A stretch of 64,000 nucleotides of DNA from Sipunculus nudus (GCA_026874595.1 CM049317.1:23233401-23297400); one strand, 5' to 3'; shown: positions 36,206 to 49,497, counted from the stretch's first letter. The notes: generated by a model from the letters alone, not told the origin. Translations and numbers: made by a program.

Positions 36206-38040
36206 GTATCAGTAGGTTACCTTCAGTTTTATAAATACAGTAGAGCATCATTTATCTGAACACCCTTAGTCCAAACAGTCAATAATCCATAATTGAAAAC
36301 TGAGAACTGAGATTTTGACCATTTATCTGAAATTCAAACAATGAAAACATATTAAACAATGAATTGAATTATGATTTTCCAGAGCCAATTGTCAATAATT
36401 TCAGTGTATTTTGAAGTGATAATATTGATATAAAACTGAACAAAAATGCTGTTGGCAAGGTTTATTTTGGATTGGCTTCACTAATTCATCTCTGTTAATC
36501 TCAGGTAAAGTCCTGTACTCGGAGGCATGTTGGTAGTCATGGTAAGTCATGCGGAATCATTTATCCGAATGATTGTTTATCCTATCTCCTGAGCTTTTCA
36601 GATAAACAATGCTGTACTGTACATACACTTTCCCTGTACAGCATGGTTGGTGTTAATGTTGAGTCCCTCAGAGTATTATCCTGTAACACTAAAAAGATTT
36701 CATCCATCACAGTAAAAGTAGTTATAATACTTGTGGTGGGTTTCCTTGGACTATGTGGGCATCTGTAAGAAGTAAAAAAAAATAAATATCTGGGATGATA
36801 AAGACTTCATTGAAATAACTAGATATCAGACTGCAGTATTCCAATATTGTCTCTTCCTTAAAATTACGATCAATTTGAATTATGAATAAAGCCATTTAAG
36901 TCTTTTCATTATGTCTGCAGTCATGTTGTCCATACTGTTCTGATGTGCTTTACATGATTTCTTCATGCATTTAAGCTCTTTCCAGCATTTTAAACCTAAT
37001 TGTTATCAAAAGTTATTACCAGTTTGGATTTTTTTCTGATGCCTAAGCTGTCTGCCCACAGAAATTTACATTTAAATAAATAAAAGTCATAGTCCTACAG
37101 AGCATCTGATCAGCTATGACAGTATAGCACCACTGATTTATATATATATATATTTTTTTTATATGTCAATATTCAAAACTCGTATGCAAATAATACCAAA
37201 GGAAGGCACTCACTTAGTAAACAGTGAGACAAAATGAGATGGAAAACTGATCATAAATATGTCACATATAAATCGGCCAATTCCAATTTGATACATGTGC
37301 AGTCTAAAATTGTTAATAATAATATTAATGATAGATAGTATTGATAATAGAGCCGATTCTCCAATATCCGGACTGACACTGACAGTGCAATTCACACACA
37401 CACACATACAATTTCATGGAAACCTCCCTCTGCATAAGCCCACTTTCTTTCTCACCTTATCTCTTTTGTTTATCCATTGTAACTGACTTGAGAAAAACAA
37501 ACGATACATGGTACTGACCAAAGCTTGCTGAAAGAGATTTTGAATGGGTTTTAAATGATGTTAGAGTCTGTGATTTTCTGAGTAGTATAAGCAGGAAGTG
37601 AATTCCAGACTTTTCGGGCTATGAAACGGAAGGAACGTTCACTGGTAATGATTGCAGAAATGTATAGTCTGTTTTCTTTTTAATAAAAAATATTTTGCTT
37701 ATTGTATTAAAATGGTTGACTGTTAGGAAAATTTTAAATCAGCCGGTCAAGATTGCAATTTAGTCCTTTTTGAGTTTTGATCAGCTGCAAAAGTTGGTCT
37801 TGTGTCATGTCAGTGCTATCTAGAGAGTGATACAATCAAATGGCGCAAAGCCAATTTTAATTATTGTGTTCATACAATAAAGTATATAATAAAGTGTATA
37901 TAACAATGAGTTATATGTTTACATGTGTTACACATGGATATGATATAGTGCAAGATATTTATGGTGCACTGGGGTCCCCAGTAGGTTGTATCTGTATGTA
38001 AACATACCCTGTAGAGTAGAATGTTTGTTGTTTGACATTA
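36206..38040. other. Noncoding stretch
   Basis: AT-rich, with a short TA run (37139-37152) and a CA run (37395-37408). Frames at 37210-37486 overlap on both strands and have no domain. 'aaccagataaacaatgctgtactgta'-type phrases near 36530-36630 look repeat-derived. No gene recognised. Confidence 0.4.
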
Positions 38041-39855
38041 TTGTATCCGCCAAAACAGAGTTTTGCGGATACTATGTTTTCAGCTGGCCGCGGCGGCGTA
38101 GGTGTCCGGAGAACTCCTCCGTAACCGCTGGGCGGAATTTTCCGAAACCCGGGATTATGTTCGGGTCACATGTGAACTGCTGCGCCCCGATTTTGTTTTG
38201 ACCTCTGACCTTTCCTTTGCGCTCTGCGTCCGTTTGTGCATCTGTTTCCACACATAAACCCACATATCTCGGGAACCGTTTGACCGATCAGGAAAATTTT
38301 TTTGCACAAATGTAGCCCTCGGAGAGCTTTTGACATACACCAAAAATGGTGGCACCACCTGCAACCATGTTTGCACAGTGTCCATCTGTTCGTCTGCCTT
38401 GGGTTAAAATCACTCATATCTCTGCAGTGACTTGACTAATTCACCTGAAATTGGGCATGCGTAAACATCCTGGATAGCTTTTCTGATTTTATGACAGGTG
38501 GCGCCACCTACATTCACGTTTACGCTGCAGAAATCCAAGCTCATATCTCGGGAACCGTTTGACCGATCAGGAAAATTTTTTTGCACAAATGTAGCCCTTG
38601 GAGAGCTTTATAACATACACCAAAAATGGTGGCGCCACCTGCAACCATGTTTGCACAGTGTCCATCTGTTCGTCTGCCTTGGGTTAAAATCACTCATATC
38701 TCTGCAGTGACTTGACTAATTCACCTGAAATTGGGCATGCGTATACATCCTGGATAGCTTTTCAGTTTTTATGACAGGTGGCGCCACCTACATTCACGTT
38801 TACGCTGCAGAAATCCAAGCTCATATCTTGGGAACCGTTTGACCGATCAGGAAAATTCTTTTGCACAAATGTAGCCCTTGGAGAGCTTTATAACATACAC
38901 CAAAAATGGTGGCGCTACCTGCAACCATGTTTGCACAGTGTCCATCTGTTTGTCTGCCTTGGGTTAAAATCACTCATATCTCTGCAGTGACTTGACTAAT
39001 TCACCTGAAATTTGGCATGCGTATACATCCTGGATAGCTTTTCTGATTTTATGACAGGTGGCGCCACCTACATTCACGTTTACGCTGCAGACATCCAAGC
39101 TCATATCTCGGGAACCGTTTGACCGATCAGGAAAATTTTTTTGCACAAATGTAGCCCTTGGAGAGCTTTATAACATACACTGAAAATGGTGGCACCACCT
39201 GCAACCATGTTTGCACAGTGTCCATCTGTTCGTCTGCCTTGGGTTAAAATCACTCATATCTCTGCAGTGGTTTGACTAATTCACCTGAAATTCGGCATGC
39301 TTATACATCCTGGATAGCTTTTCTGATTTTATGACAGGTGGCGCCACCTACAATCAAGTTTACGCTGCAGACATCCAAGCTCATATCTAGGGAACCGTTT
39401 GACCGATTGGGCCAAAATTTTGCTTGTGTATAAATCTCACATAGCTCTCTATCATATGCAAAACTGGTGGCGCCACCTGCAGCCATGTTTGCACAGCTCC
39501 CATCTGTTTGTCTGCCATGGGATAAAATCACTCATATCTCGGCAGTGGTTTGACATATCTGCCTAAAATTTTGCAAGTTTATACATCCCCGACAGCTCTC
39601 TTGATTTTATGACAGGTGGCGCCACATGCATTCTAGTTGATGCAGCAGATATCCAAGCTCATATCTTGGGAACCGTTTGACCGATTGGGCCAAAGTTTTG
39701 CATGTGTATAGAGCTTTCTGGATTTTTTCGTAGGTAGCGCAACCTACATACACAATTTGGCTGCAGACATCCATGCTAATATGCAACACTTCACCCGTTC
39801 CACTCTGATTTAGGCGGATACAAGTAGTCGCTTGTCGACTACCCGTATTCTAGTT
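38041..39855 (+). mobile_element. Family B Helentron-like element, copy B1
   Basis: 5' end TTGTATCCGCCAAAAC forms a hairpin with GTTTTGCGGATAC (one bulge). The 3' end has the matching inverted repeat GGCGGATAC (39813), then a hairpin GTAGTCG-CTTGT-CGACTAC, then CCGTATTCTAGTT. The core is a 280-bp tandem repeat: 'atgacaggtg' at 38491, 38771, 39051, 39331 and 39609. Each unit carries two copies of GGTGGCGCCACC or a mutated form. The period is not a multiple of three, so the ~70-codon frames are not a repeat protein. A perfect DR1 site lies at 38199. Confidence 0.78.
38199..38211 (-). promoter_or_regulatory. Transposon-borne DR1 (AGGTCAGAGGTCA)
   Basis: Minus-strand AGGTCA-G-AGGTCA, a perfect one-base-spaced direct repeat of the nuclear-receptor half site. 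The same 13-mer is present at the same relative place in B2 (42115-42127) and B3 (59195-59207). Whether any receptor uses it is unknown. Confidence 0.5.
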
Positions 39856-41013
39856 GTATTTATTTTTGGCATAGCCTCGTATGAGTCAAACTGTATATTT
39901 GTATATGGAAGAGGTATTGGATCTGAAGGTTACAAAATTATATGTGTACACACACAGTTAGTACCCCAACGAGATCTTAAGCTTAGTATTATAATAACCC
40001 ATTCAGCCGTTTTCTATATTAGGCCTAGGAGCTGTGGCTGGTCATATACATTGAAAGGCAAATGCCACTTATATTTAAGGGTAGGTTACAAAGACAGGAC
40101 TTCCTGTGGACTGGCTCAGATCGTATTTTGCTCACAATATTGGTGTTTCAATGTGTAATTTCTTTGAAATCCTGGCTTTTGTATCATTAAGTATTTTCTG
40201 TATACTCATAGCAACATATAAGGCAAAAGGAACACTGAATATTCTTCTTCCAGATATTATAATCTGTTATTAGTAAATTTCAGACTTTATAATAAACTAT
40301 ATATCTGCAATATAAGGAATGCAGGCCACAATAGGTGCCTATCGTGGGATGATGCCGAACCAGTGTTTGCATTCATTTATTTAGCCCATATTCCCATCAT
40401 TTGTGCATAAGTGAATCTACATTTGTGAATATTCCGTGGTGATAGTCCTGAATACAGATCATTTGCAGACCCACACAAAAATCTAATCTTTTCTTCATTG
40501 GCCCATTCCTGAAATGTCCTGAAACTTTCATGAGATTATGTTCATGATTGCATGGGTTATGTTGTGAACAAATACACACAAATGGATGAGGATGAATGCA
40601 TGTCCCCGTGGTGGAGACAATCTATATAAACAGAAATATGTGACCATCATGGATGCTTGCTTATCTAACATGTGAAGGAACAACATGTAGCTAGCCCTCT
40701 TATTTATCACAAACTAGTACGAAGTGTGATCAGAATTTGTCTGAGGACAAACTCCAGTCCCTGTTTAACTCATTGGGATTGCAGTTTCTACTAGGACAAA
40801 GTCCAGTTTATTATGATAGCAAATTCATTTAATGAATAATAAGCAGAGCAGTATGCGAGCAACCAATCAGATCACCATTGGCAGTGTTAACACTCAATCA
40901 CCTGACAAGCTTAAAATTTGCATAATTTGAGTGACTCTCTCAAAATTAACAGGAACTCCTCTACCAGTAGTTTGTATGAGTCATCATGTCCGCATGTTTT
41001 AACCATTTCATTT
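39856..41013. other. Noncoding stretch between elements
   Basis: No repeated family block or convincing exon. The short frames at 39832-40158 and 40397-40710 have no domain. Confidence 0.4.
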
Positions 41014-41941
41014 TTAGCTCAGCTGACTTTCAGTCATGCAGGGCTATAGGGATGGGTCTTTGTCCATCATCCTTCCATCTGTCTGTTCGTCCGGCTGGCC
41101 GTCTGTCCGTTAGCAGGGCACAAATCATAACCGTTGGGGCTAGGGCCATGAACCCTATGCAGTCTTAGAGGTTCTAAAAAGATCTTTTTGCAAACCTGAA
41201 ATTAGGTCACTGCAACCTATATTCTTGAAGTTATAGGGTGTGTTTGCACCCCCTAGAAATAATTCTTTTAGCCAAATTTTCATCCAGAAACCTTCCATCT
41301 TTCACATACAGCTCACCTACCAACAGGGGAAGAACCATAATTATTTTGAGGTCACAAGGTCAAAGGTCAAGGTCACTGAACCAACTTCTTTGAAAAGTCT
41401 GTGGATGCATTTCAAGCCAAACCTTTCATCCCAATTCTTTGATCTTTCACCTATAGCTCACCTACTAAGTGGGAGAAGAATCCTATAGATGTTGAGGTCA
41501 CAAGGTCAAAGGTCAGGGTCACAGGATCCACTTCTTTGAAAAGGTTGTGGACACATTTCAAGCTAGACCTTTCATTCCAAACCTTTCAGCACTGATATCG
41601 CTTCTCTGCCTAATTGGGAAAAGACCTGTTGATTTTAAAGTAAAAGGTCAAGTTCACAGCACCCTCTTCTTGCGTGGAGTCATTTTCAGGCAAATTTGTC
41701 AGTCTATACTTTCCATCTGTCATATATGGCTTACCTACCAATTGGGGAAGAAGCCTATTGATGTTGAGTTCAAAAAGTCAAAGGTCAAGGTCACAATATT
41801 GTTCTAAATGCTTGTGAACATATTTCAAGTGAAACTGTTCAACCCAAACCTTCAGTCTTTCACATATGCCACATCTATGCATCACTGAATGTGATTCAAA
41901 CTTCATATTTATGGGTCTCTTTTGCATGAAGAAATAACTAA
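41014..41941 (+). mobile_element. Family C element, 3'-truncated copy C1
   Basis: Starts TTAGCTCAGCTGACTTTCAGTC (hairpin partly decayed), then a CCGT/CTGT-rich stretch and 'gttagcagggcacaaatc'. The body is ~145-bp degenerate repeats, each with a run of AGGTCA half sites. No 3' palindrome; it ends at the B2 insertion. Confidence 0.6.
41349..41375 (+). promoter_or_regulatory. Four clustered AGGTCA half sites (DR2/DR1/DR0)
   Basis: AGGTCA at 41349, 41357, 41364 and 41370, with spacings of 2, 1 and 0 bases. Similar clusters recur at 41494-41520, 41780-41795 and 44827-44840. AGGTCA-A-AGGTCA is the classic DR1 for RXR/HNF4-type receptors. Functional use is not shown. Confidence 0.45.
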
Positions 41942-43672
41942 TTGTATCCGCCAAAACAGAGTTTTGCAGATACTATGTTTTCAGCTGCACGCCGCCGCCG
42001 TCGCGGCCACAGCGTAGGTGTCCGGAGAACTCCTTCGTAACTGCTGGCCGGAATTTTACGAAACCCGGGATTATGTTTGGGTCACATGTGAACTGCTGCG
42101 CCCCGATTTTGTTTTGACCTCTGACCTTTCCTCTGCGCTCTGTGTCAGTTTGTGCGTCTGTGTCCACACATAAACCCACATATCTCGGGAACCGTTTGAC
42201 CGATCAGGAAAATTTTTTTTCACAAATGTAGCCCTTGGAGAGCTTTATAACATACACAAAAAATGGTGGCGCCACCTGCAACCATGTTTGCACAGTGTCC
42301 ATCTGTTCGTCTGCCTTGGGTTAAAATCACTCATATCTCTGCAGTGACTTGACTAATTCACCTGAAATTCGGCATGCGTAAACATCCTGGATAGCTTTTC
42401 TGATTTTATGAAAGGTGGCGCCACCTACATTCACGTTTACACTGCAGACATCCAAGCTCATATCTCGGGAACCGTTTGACTGATCAGGAAAATTTTTTTG
42501 CACAAATGTAGCCCTTGGACAGCTTTATAACATACACAAAAAATGGTGGCGCCACCTGCAACCATGTTTGCACAGTGTCCATCTGTTCGTCTGCCTTGGG
42601 TTAAAATCACTCATATCTCTGCAGTGACTTGACTAATTCACCTGAAATTCGGCATGCGTATACATTCTGATTTGATGACAGGTGGCGCCACCTACAATCA
42701 CGTTTACGCTGCAGACATCCAAGCTCATATCTCGGGAACCGTTTGACCGATCAGGAAAATTTTTTTGCACAAATGTAGCCCTTGGAGAGCTTTATAACAT
42801 ACACAAAAAATGGTGGCGCCACCTGCAACCATGTTTGCACAGTGTCCATCTGTTTGTCTGCCTTGGGTTAAAATCACTCATATCTCTGCAGTGACTTGAC
42901 TAATTCACCTGAAATTCGGCATGCGTATACATCCTGGATAGCTTTTCTGATTTTATGACACGTGGCGCCACCTTCATTCACGTTTACGCTGCAGACATAC
43001 AATCCCATATCTCGGGAACCGCTTGACCGATTGGGCCAAAATTTTGCATGTGTATAGATCTCACATAGCTCTTTATCATACGCAAAACTGGTGGCGCCAC
43101 CTGCAGCCATTTTTGCACAGCTCCTGTCTGTTTGTCTGCCATGGGATAAAATCACTCATATCTCGGCAGTGGTTTGACATATCTGCCTAAAATTTTGCAG
43201 GTTTATATGTCCCCAACAGCTCTCTTGATTTTATGACAGGTGGCGCCACCTGCATTCTAGTTTATGCAGCAGACATCCAAGCTCATATCTTGGGAACCGT
43301 TTGACCGATTGGGCCAAAGTTTTGCATGTGTATAATTCTCACATAGCTCTTTATCATACGCAAAACTGGTGGCCCCACCTGCAACCGTTTTTGCTCAGCG
43401 TCCATCTGTTTGTCTGCCACGGGCTAAAAACACTCATATACATGTAGTGGTTTGACTTATCTGCCTTAAATTTTGCATATGTATACAACTTGGACGGCTT
43501 TCTGGATTTTGTGGTAGGGGGGGCAACCTACATACACAATTTGGCTGCAGACATCCATGCTAATATGCACACTCTATTTCCCCTTGCCACTCAATCCATG
43601 CCCCACTTCACCCGTTCCACTCTGATTGAGGCGGATACACGTAGTCGCTTGTCGACTACCTGTATTCTAGTT
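41942..43672 (+). mobile_element. Family B element, copy B2
   Basis: Complete: TTGTATCCGCC start, GGCGGATAC inverted repeat near the end, GTAGTCG-CTTGT-CGACTAC hairpin and TATTCTAGTT terminus. The core has the same unit as B1; repeat spacings here are 260-290 bp. DR1 at 42115-42127. The 70-codon frame at 42682-42894 is nearly the same as those at 38498 and 38778 because the DNA is repeated. Confidence 0.76.
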
Positions 43673-44551
43673 GATTTTGGAGTCAGCTGGTCAGGAGGTT
43701 AAAGGTTGCAGGTCTAAGTTATTCACTCATTGGTTGCCAAGACGTAATTACACCCGGCCAGATGTAAGTGGTTAGTAGTTACCCATCATTTAGAAAGAAT
43801 CCAGTTGATATGTGGGCAAAAGGCCAAGGTCATAGGTCAGGGATATTCACAATAACTTATTTTGTAGACCATCTCTATTTTTCTTGTACATATAACCATT
43901 GGTTATTGTACATCTCACTGTGTGGCTGTAATTGTAAGTGATGCTGGTGACATATGACTCTCTTTTGTATCAGCCTGTTAAGTGATAAGGCTGAGTGATA
44001 AATACCTCGTTACTGCATAACAAAAACACTGTTGCTGGAATGCTTCAGCCAGGCATTAATACTGTGAGAGTATAGTATTAAGGTTTAGCTACTGATTTAT
44101 AAGATGATGGGAACAATAAATAGTTAAAATAGCAATAAACTTAGTTTCCTAGATATCTGAATATTTTCATATAAATCACCAGATATAAAAGCAAATGTTT
44201 GTTCTCATAACATGTGGATGTGTACCTGGATTTAGGATGGCTTTTTTTTATTACAAGACCTTTAGACATGCTTTCTGCATTTCTTTTCTTTCAGGTTTTG
44301 CAGTTTACCTACCCTGCTGACCCCATTGAAAAGCAGAGTGATAATAAAAAATATTGGACTTACACTTTGTACATTTGCATCTATAAATCTAATATGAGGG
44401 CCTGAAAATGCCTTTTGAATTGTTTTGGACATTCATTACTGTAACATCCTTTGGAGAATTTGCTACAAGTTTGGTCTCTTATTGGAGGATGTTTGACATC
44501 AAATGTCAGACTTGTCAGAAATCCATTATGTCTGCCAGTTAGCTACCTCTT
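43673..44551. other. Noncoding; one exon-like acceptor
   Basis: A good acceptor (ttcttttctttcag, 44281-44294) precedes ~100 bp open in one frame. There is no matching donor in phase and no domain, so it is not called. Confidence 0.35.
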
Positions 44552-45006
44552 TGTCCGTCGTCCTTCTGTCTGTCCGTCCGGCCAGCCGTCCGGCCGTTAG
44601 CAGGGCACAAATTGTAACTGTAAGGGCTAGATACATGAACCCTATGCAGTCTTAGAGGTTCTAAAAAGATCTCCTTGCAGATCTGAAATTAGGTCACTGT
44701 GACCTATATTCTCTGAGTTTCGGGGTGTGTTTGCACCTCTAAGAATTGATTCTTATAGCTAAAATAATCATCCCAAACCTTACATGTCAATAAAGGAACA
44801 AACCTTTCGATATTTAGGTCTTAGGGTCAAAGGTCAATGTCACAGGACCAGCTTCTTGAAAAAAGTTGTGGATGCATCAAGTCAGACTTTTCATCCCAAA
44901 CCTTCCATCTTCCAAGTATGGTCAGATACCATATGGTATACCATCAGGCTTTAAATACAGGTCATGCTTGTCAGCTGAGCGTCATGACCCATGGGTCACT
45001 TGTTTT
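44552..45006 (+). mobile_element. Family C element, 5'-truncated copy C2
   Basis: Lacks the hairpin start. It begins in the CCGT/CTGT tract, continues 'gttagcagggcacaaattgtaac', and ends CAGCTGAGCGTCATGACCCATGGGTCACTTGTTTT. Confidence 0.62.
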
Positions 45007-45169
45007 ATATGTATAGTTTTGGCCCAAGCGTTGCAAGAGCTGCTTCGCCAAATGCAACAAGAAACAATACCTACCCTTTGACTGAATTTGTTCGAGGCAA
45101 TCCAAAACAGTTCATAATGATTGTGATATGTTCATAAAAGGAGAATTAATTTGTAAACATGCAATCAGC

Positions 45170-45440
45170 TTCTGTGGCTCAGGATTTGAAGAGCGCAGAA
45201 TTTAAAGTTGGGAGATAGTGGGTTTGAATCTCAGCCGAGGCGGTGAGGTTTTTCATGGCCGGCCCCCACCCAGGGTGAGTGCTCTGCAGGCTTAACGGGA
45301 AGGCTATGCTGTGTATCACTCATGAACGGTGTTAGGTGAGTTCTCCAGTGTTATGACCCAACCATGGGAATGATTACACACCCAGGCCAGGTGCGGTAGA
45401 CATGGGGCCTAGATGACACCTTGATGCAAAATAAAATAGA
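45170..45440 (+). repeat. tRNA-derived SINE
   Basis: 'tgtggctcaggatttgaagagcg' (A-box-like) and GGGTTTGAATCTC (B-box-like, 45230-45242) are separated by normal tRNA distance. A tRNA-unrelated body follows ('gagttctccagtgttatgaccc', 'ggtgcggtagacatggggcc') and ends in an AAAATAAAATA tail. Confidence 0.6.
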
Positions 45441-48176
45441 TAGGAGGCAAGTGCTGTCATAGTCCCAAACCAGAATGGAAACTCTGCAGATGTACATACT
45501 TAGGTCAAGAAATAGGCAAGTCAGCATAAAAAATTTGAGGCGGATACCTCCCCCCCCCCCCCCCCTGAAAAAATAAAATAAAATAAAATGGATGTTAACA
45601 TGCAGTTCAAGCTTGTGATGTTGGTCAGTGTGATATCATACTTGACCGACCCTTATGAGGTCTTTGTTAGTTGATGGACCTCTCGCAACCTTAGACCTGC
45701 AAAGCCTTTTGTGTAGGAACATTTTAGGGTGCTCATTTGCATAGTCAGGCACAAAGGGGCAGAGCATATGAGCTGTGGTGGTTACTTTCTTTCATAAAGG
45801 AAATAATTTCAGTTCAATAAAAAAATATATATATAACTGGCAAATGAAAAGGCATATTGGTTAAAAAATATATAAAACCAGAAAAATTAACTTTGACCTC
45901 CATCATCAAGGTCAAATCTAGCGTCATATCCACCCTCTGGCATTACGCCTAGATTACTTGCCCAAGAGTGTCATTACATCTAAGTCTGAGAAAGCATTAT
46001 AAGGCCTTATGAAGATGCAAATATTTTTGTCATTTCTGACCATGCTTCATGGCCTACAGGACACTGTCAATCAAGGTTAGCCAGACCAATTGTTAGCATT
46101 TCTTGTGTACTTTCTATTAATACCAAACATGACTTTCTCCCTCATGATGAGGGAGAAAAATTCTGTATTAACCCAGCACGTTGATAAACCCCTTGACATG
46201 TTTGATGAATTTATGACCACATGAACACTTCCATGGCTTGCACAGGTTACAGGATGTTGGCAGCTTGCAGGCGATACAGGAAATGACCCGTGTCCATGGA
46301 GACTGTGTTTCAGTTTCGGCTGTGGGCTCACATGTATACTATTGTGTTTATTCATCATTCTTTGCATAATATTGAGATTATGGGCTATTTACCACAATAT
46401 GAATGCAATCTTATGCAAGACCACTGCGATACATTCTATGAGTAGGCTTACCAGCCCAATTTTCTGATTACCTACTGGGTCAGGTTGTCACGGCTAGGTC
46501 TAATCAGCTGAAATCTACAATTTTGGTGAACTCCAAACTTTTGAAGTAGCCCATATTTTTTTCCTCAAATTTGGGAGTGGAAGGGAACATGAATCTGTTT
46601 TTGTGAGTATCTGGTTTTTCTCACAAAAACTAATTCTAATTAATAATTGTGTCTCCTGTATGTCAAATTTTGCTAAGTGTTGTGGCCCATGGGCCACTTA
46701 TCAAAGATTAGCCCTTGTAGAAACCTAAACCTACAACAAACATCATGTACCCAGGTAGTGAGATGAGTTTGGCCAGTATCATCTCGGATGGTACAGGATC
46801 CTGTGTGTCCTGTGACATATAGCCTTTAAAGTTCATCAGACCATTAAAGAATTTATACAGTTCCACACCATGCACAGCTGGTTTTCTGTAAGCACTTAGT
46901 TAGGATCCTAGCACAAGTTGGTTGGACTGTCCTCGTAATCTTATTGGTTGTTAAATAATTGTTCTGATTGGTCCATCATTATTATTGCAGATTGGTTGAT
47001 AATTACTCTCGCAACACTGGTGCCACATTGGGCACTGCCAGATATTATTCATAATTTTTTCTACAGTTACAGAGCAAGGCTCTTCATTTACTTTTGAAGG
47101 TACTTGCCAAGCAGGGCAAATGACAGCTAGCTTTCATTTGCCCTTAATGAATTTTAAATATCCCACACAAATTTTTCACAACCACAAAAAAATGTGTCCA
47201 CATGATTATTTTGCAACAATACACATATTCAAATGTTTGTTTGTTAATAATGTTTCTCTTTAATGTTTTTATCTCTTTAGATAAAAGCATGGAGATAATT
47301 AAAGCTAGGTGTACAGTATTACACTTCTCCTGAAAAAGAAAGTAGCTAACTTAAAATTAGTCAAGATTCAGACCTTTGTGTAAGGTTTATGTTGCACCCA
47401 TTTTCCCAGTCTGGCAAGAAAATTAGAGGAAATTTAGAAATTATTAACATGGAAGTTTTTTGGAGGTCGTAAAATTAGAGGGATCGTAAAAATGGATGAA
47501 ATACAGTAACCCACTTTTGGTTGCCCTGCCATTATTTTCTGGGACTTTTACATGCCCCATGCAATTGGTTAACCATTAATGTGGAGCCCTGCAGAGTCAG
47601 TATATTACAGCATTATATGACCTAGTTGATGACTTATTGTTATTTGATCATAATTTTCATACCAGAAGGTAGCTATAAACAGGCAATGATGATTAAAGTC
47701 TTTGTGAGATTGAGGAAGTTTTGTGACTTTTATGTCCCAGTTAAGGTAAACTCCTCACACAGGGGTTAATTTATATACACTGCAATAATCCCATATCTCC
47801 TCCGTCTTAACCACTGCTTTGTTAAGAAAGTTTTTAGCAAGTTATTGGCACAGGGTCAATAATCAAACCAACAAAAGTTTGGTGTCATTGATTTAATCCT
47901 TTGGAGTTGGATGCACCATCCAATACCACGCTCTCATTGGCCTGATTAAAATCATTTGCTCTGTGCGGCCCTGGTGGTGTAACCCAGAGAATCTTGCTTT
48001 ACAAAGCAGAGGCTGACAGCAGTGATTAACCACTGCCTGAGGAGTGTAGTCATAAGTAATATATATGTATATTTAATTTTAAATAATCATAGTCTCTTCA
48101 ACTGAGTTAACTGTTTACCCAGATATGTATGTTAAATTAGCCTATGCAGTAGTGATGGCTTAAACTTTAATCGTTT
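45441..48176. other. Noncoding stretch
   Basis: Poly-C run at 45549-45565 followed by an AAAATA-rich tail. A short (TA)n lies at 45826-45834. The 96-codon minus frame at 46077-46367 and the 60-codon one at 46515-46697 have no recognised domain or splice support. Confidence 0.4.
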
Positions 48177-49220
48177 TTAGCTCAGTTGACTGAAAGTCAC
48201 TTGAGCTATAGTGATCAGTCTTTATCTGGTGTCCGTCTGTCTGTCCATTAACCAGGCACAAATCGTAACCTATGGATCTTGGAACTTGACTTCCAGGGAG
48301 GACCATGAAAAATCTCTTTGGAAACCTGAAATTAGTTCTCTGTTACCCATATCCTTAGAGCTATTGATACAAAGCTCCAGTATCTGAATAACTAACGCAA
48401 TTTGTTCACTATGATTCACTGCATGCGTATTGATCATGGATAGTTTCATAAATTCCTGCAGACTGGTGGCACCACATGTTTTTTTTTTTCGAATATTGAT
48501 GCATTTTCTTCTCTATTTTTCTGACCTTCAAAGGTGAGGTCCTCTTTAAACAGGGCCCAAATTGTAACTAATAGACGTACAAAGTTCTTACTTGACATCC
48601 AGGGTCCATGAAAAATCTCCATGGAAACCTGAAATTAGGTCTCTATGACCCATATCCCTCAAGCTATGGGGCTCAGAGAACCCCCAAGAATAAGCTCTAG
48701 TATCTGAGCAACTGACGCATTGATCACCATGATTCTGTGCTTGCTTATTGATCATGGAGTGTTTCATCAGTTCCTACAGGCTGATGGCACCATCATAGTT
48801 TTTATAAAATTTTTATGCATTTTTTCCTCTATTTTGAGACTTCCAAAGTTGTGGTTATCTGGTAACATGGCACAAATCCTAACAACTGGACCTAGAAACT
48901 TCAAACTTTACATCCAGGGAGGTCCAGAAAAATCTCCATGGATACCTAATATAAGTTCTCTGTTACCCATATCCTATGAGTTATGGGGTTTAGAAATACG
49001 CCCCCAGATTCTTTAAATATTTGTTACAAAAGCTTCAGTATCTGAAGAAATGACGCATTGATCACCATGATTCTTTGGATGCATCTTGATCATGGAGTGT
49101 TTTATCAGTTCCTGAAGACTAGTTGGACCACTTATAAGGACACAAATTGTTACAATTGCACCTAGAATAATTAAAACAAATAAAATAGATATAAAATTGA
49201 TAGATAAATGAATTATTAGC
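48177..49220 (+). mobile_element. Family C element, 3'-truncated copy C3
   Basis: Starts TTAGCTCAGTTGACTGAAAGTCACTTGAGCTA (hairpin with mismatches), then a CTGT tract and about four ~300-bp repeats ('ggcacaaatcgtaacc', 'gggcccaaattgtaac', 'ggcacaaatcctaac', 'ggacacaaattgttac'). The 3' palindrome is absent. It ends ~280 bp before the first coding exon of the Lifeguard gene. Confidence 0.6.
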
Positions 49221-49497
49221 ATCCCCTTAAAAATGCGCTTCCGTAAACAGATAGGTCTTTAAATGAATCTAAGATTTTTATGAGCTCCATAACAATTGTG
49301 GAACTGCATATATTCTTTCCTAAAATTGTTTTGCGATGAGGTCAATCTGGAGTGGGTGGGAAGCTCTTTTTTTTTGGACTGCCATAACATGGCTTTCTTG
49401 TTCTGTTATTTTTCTCTTGTATAAGTTATAAAATCTGTTGACACTAGCTAACAAAATACAATGTTTTTTTTTTTTCTTCCTGGTAGAATTACCCAGA

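Noticed and set aside
38498-38990. Repeated ~70-codon frames (38498, 38778, 42682) that look like a conserved protein
   Set aside because: They are the same DNA unit of family B. The 280-bp period is not divisible by three, termini are noncoding, and the likeness is fully explained by DNA identity.
44281-44405. Exon-like segment after a good acceptor (63-codon frame)
   Set aside because: No donor in a fitting phase, no domain, and no neighbouring exon to join.
49438-49497. Upstream in-frame ATG at 49438 for the Lifeguard exon
   Set aside because: It would translate the polypyrimidine tract and acceptor as poly-Phe. The ATG at 49498 just after the splice site is the sensible start.
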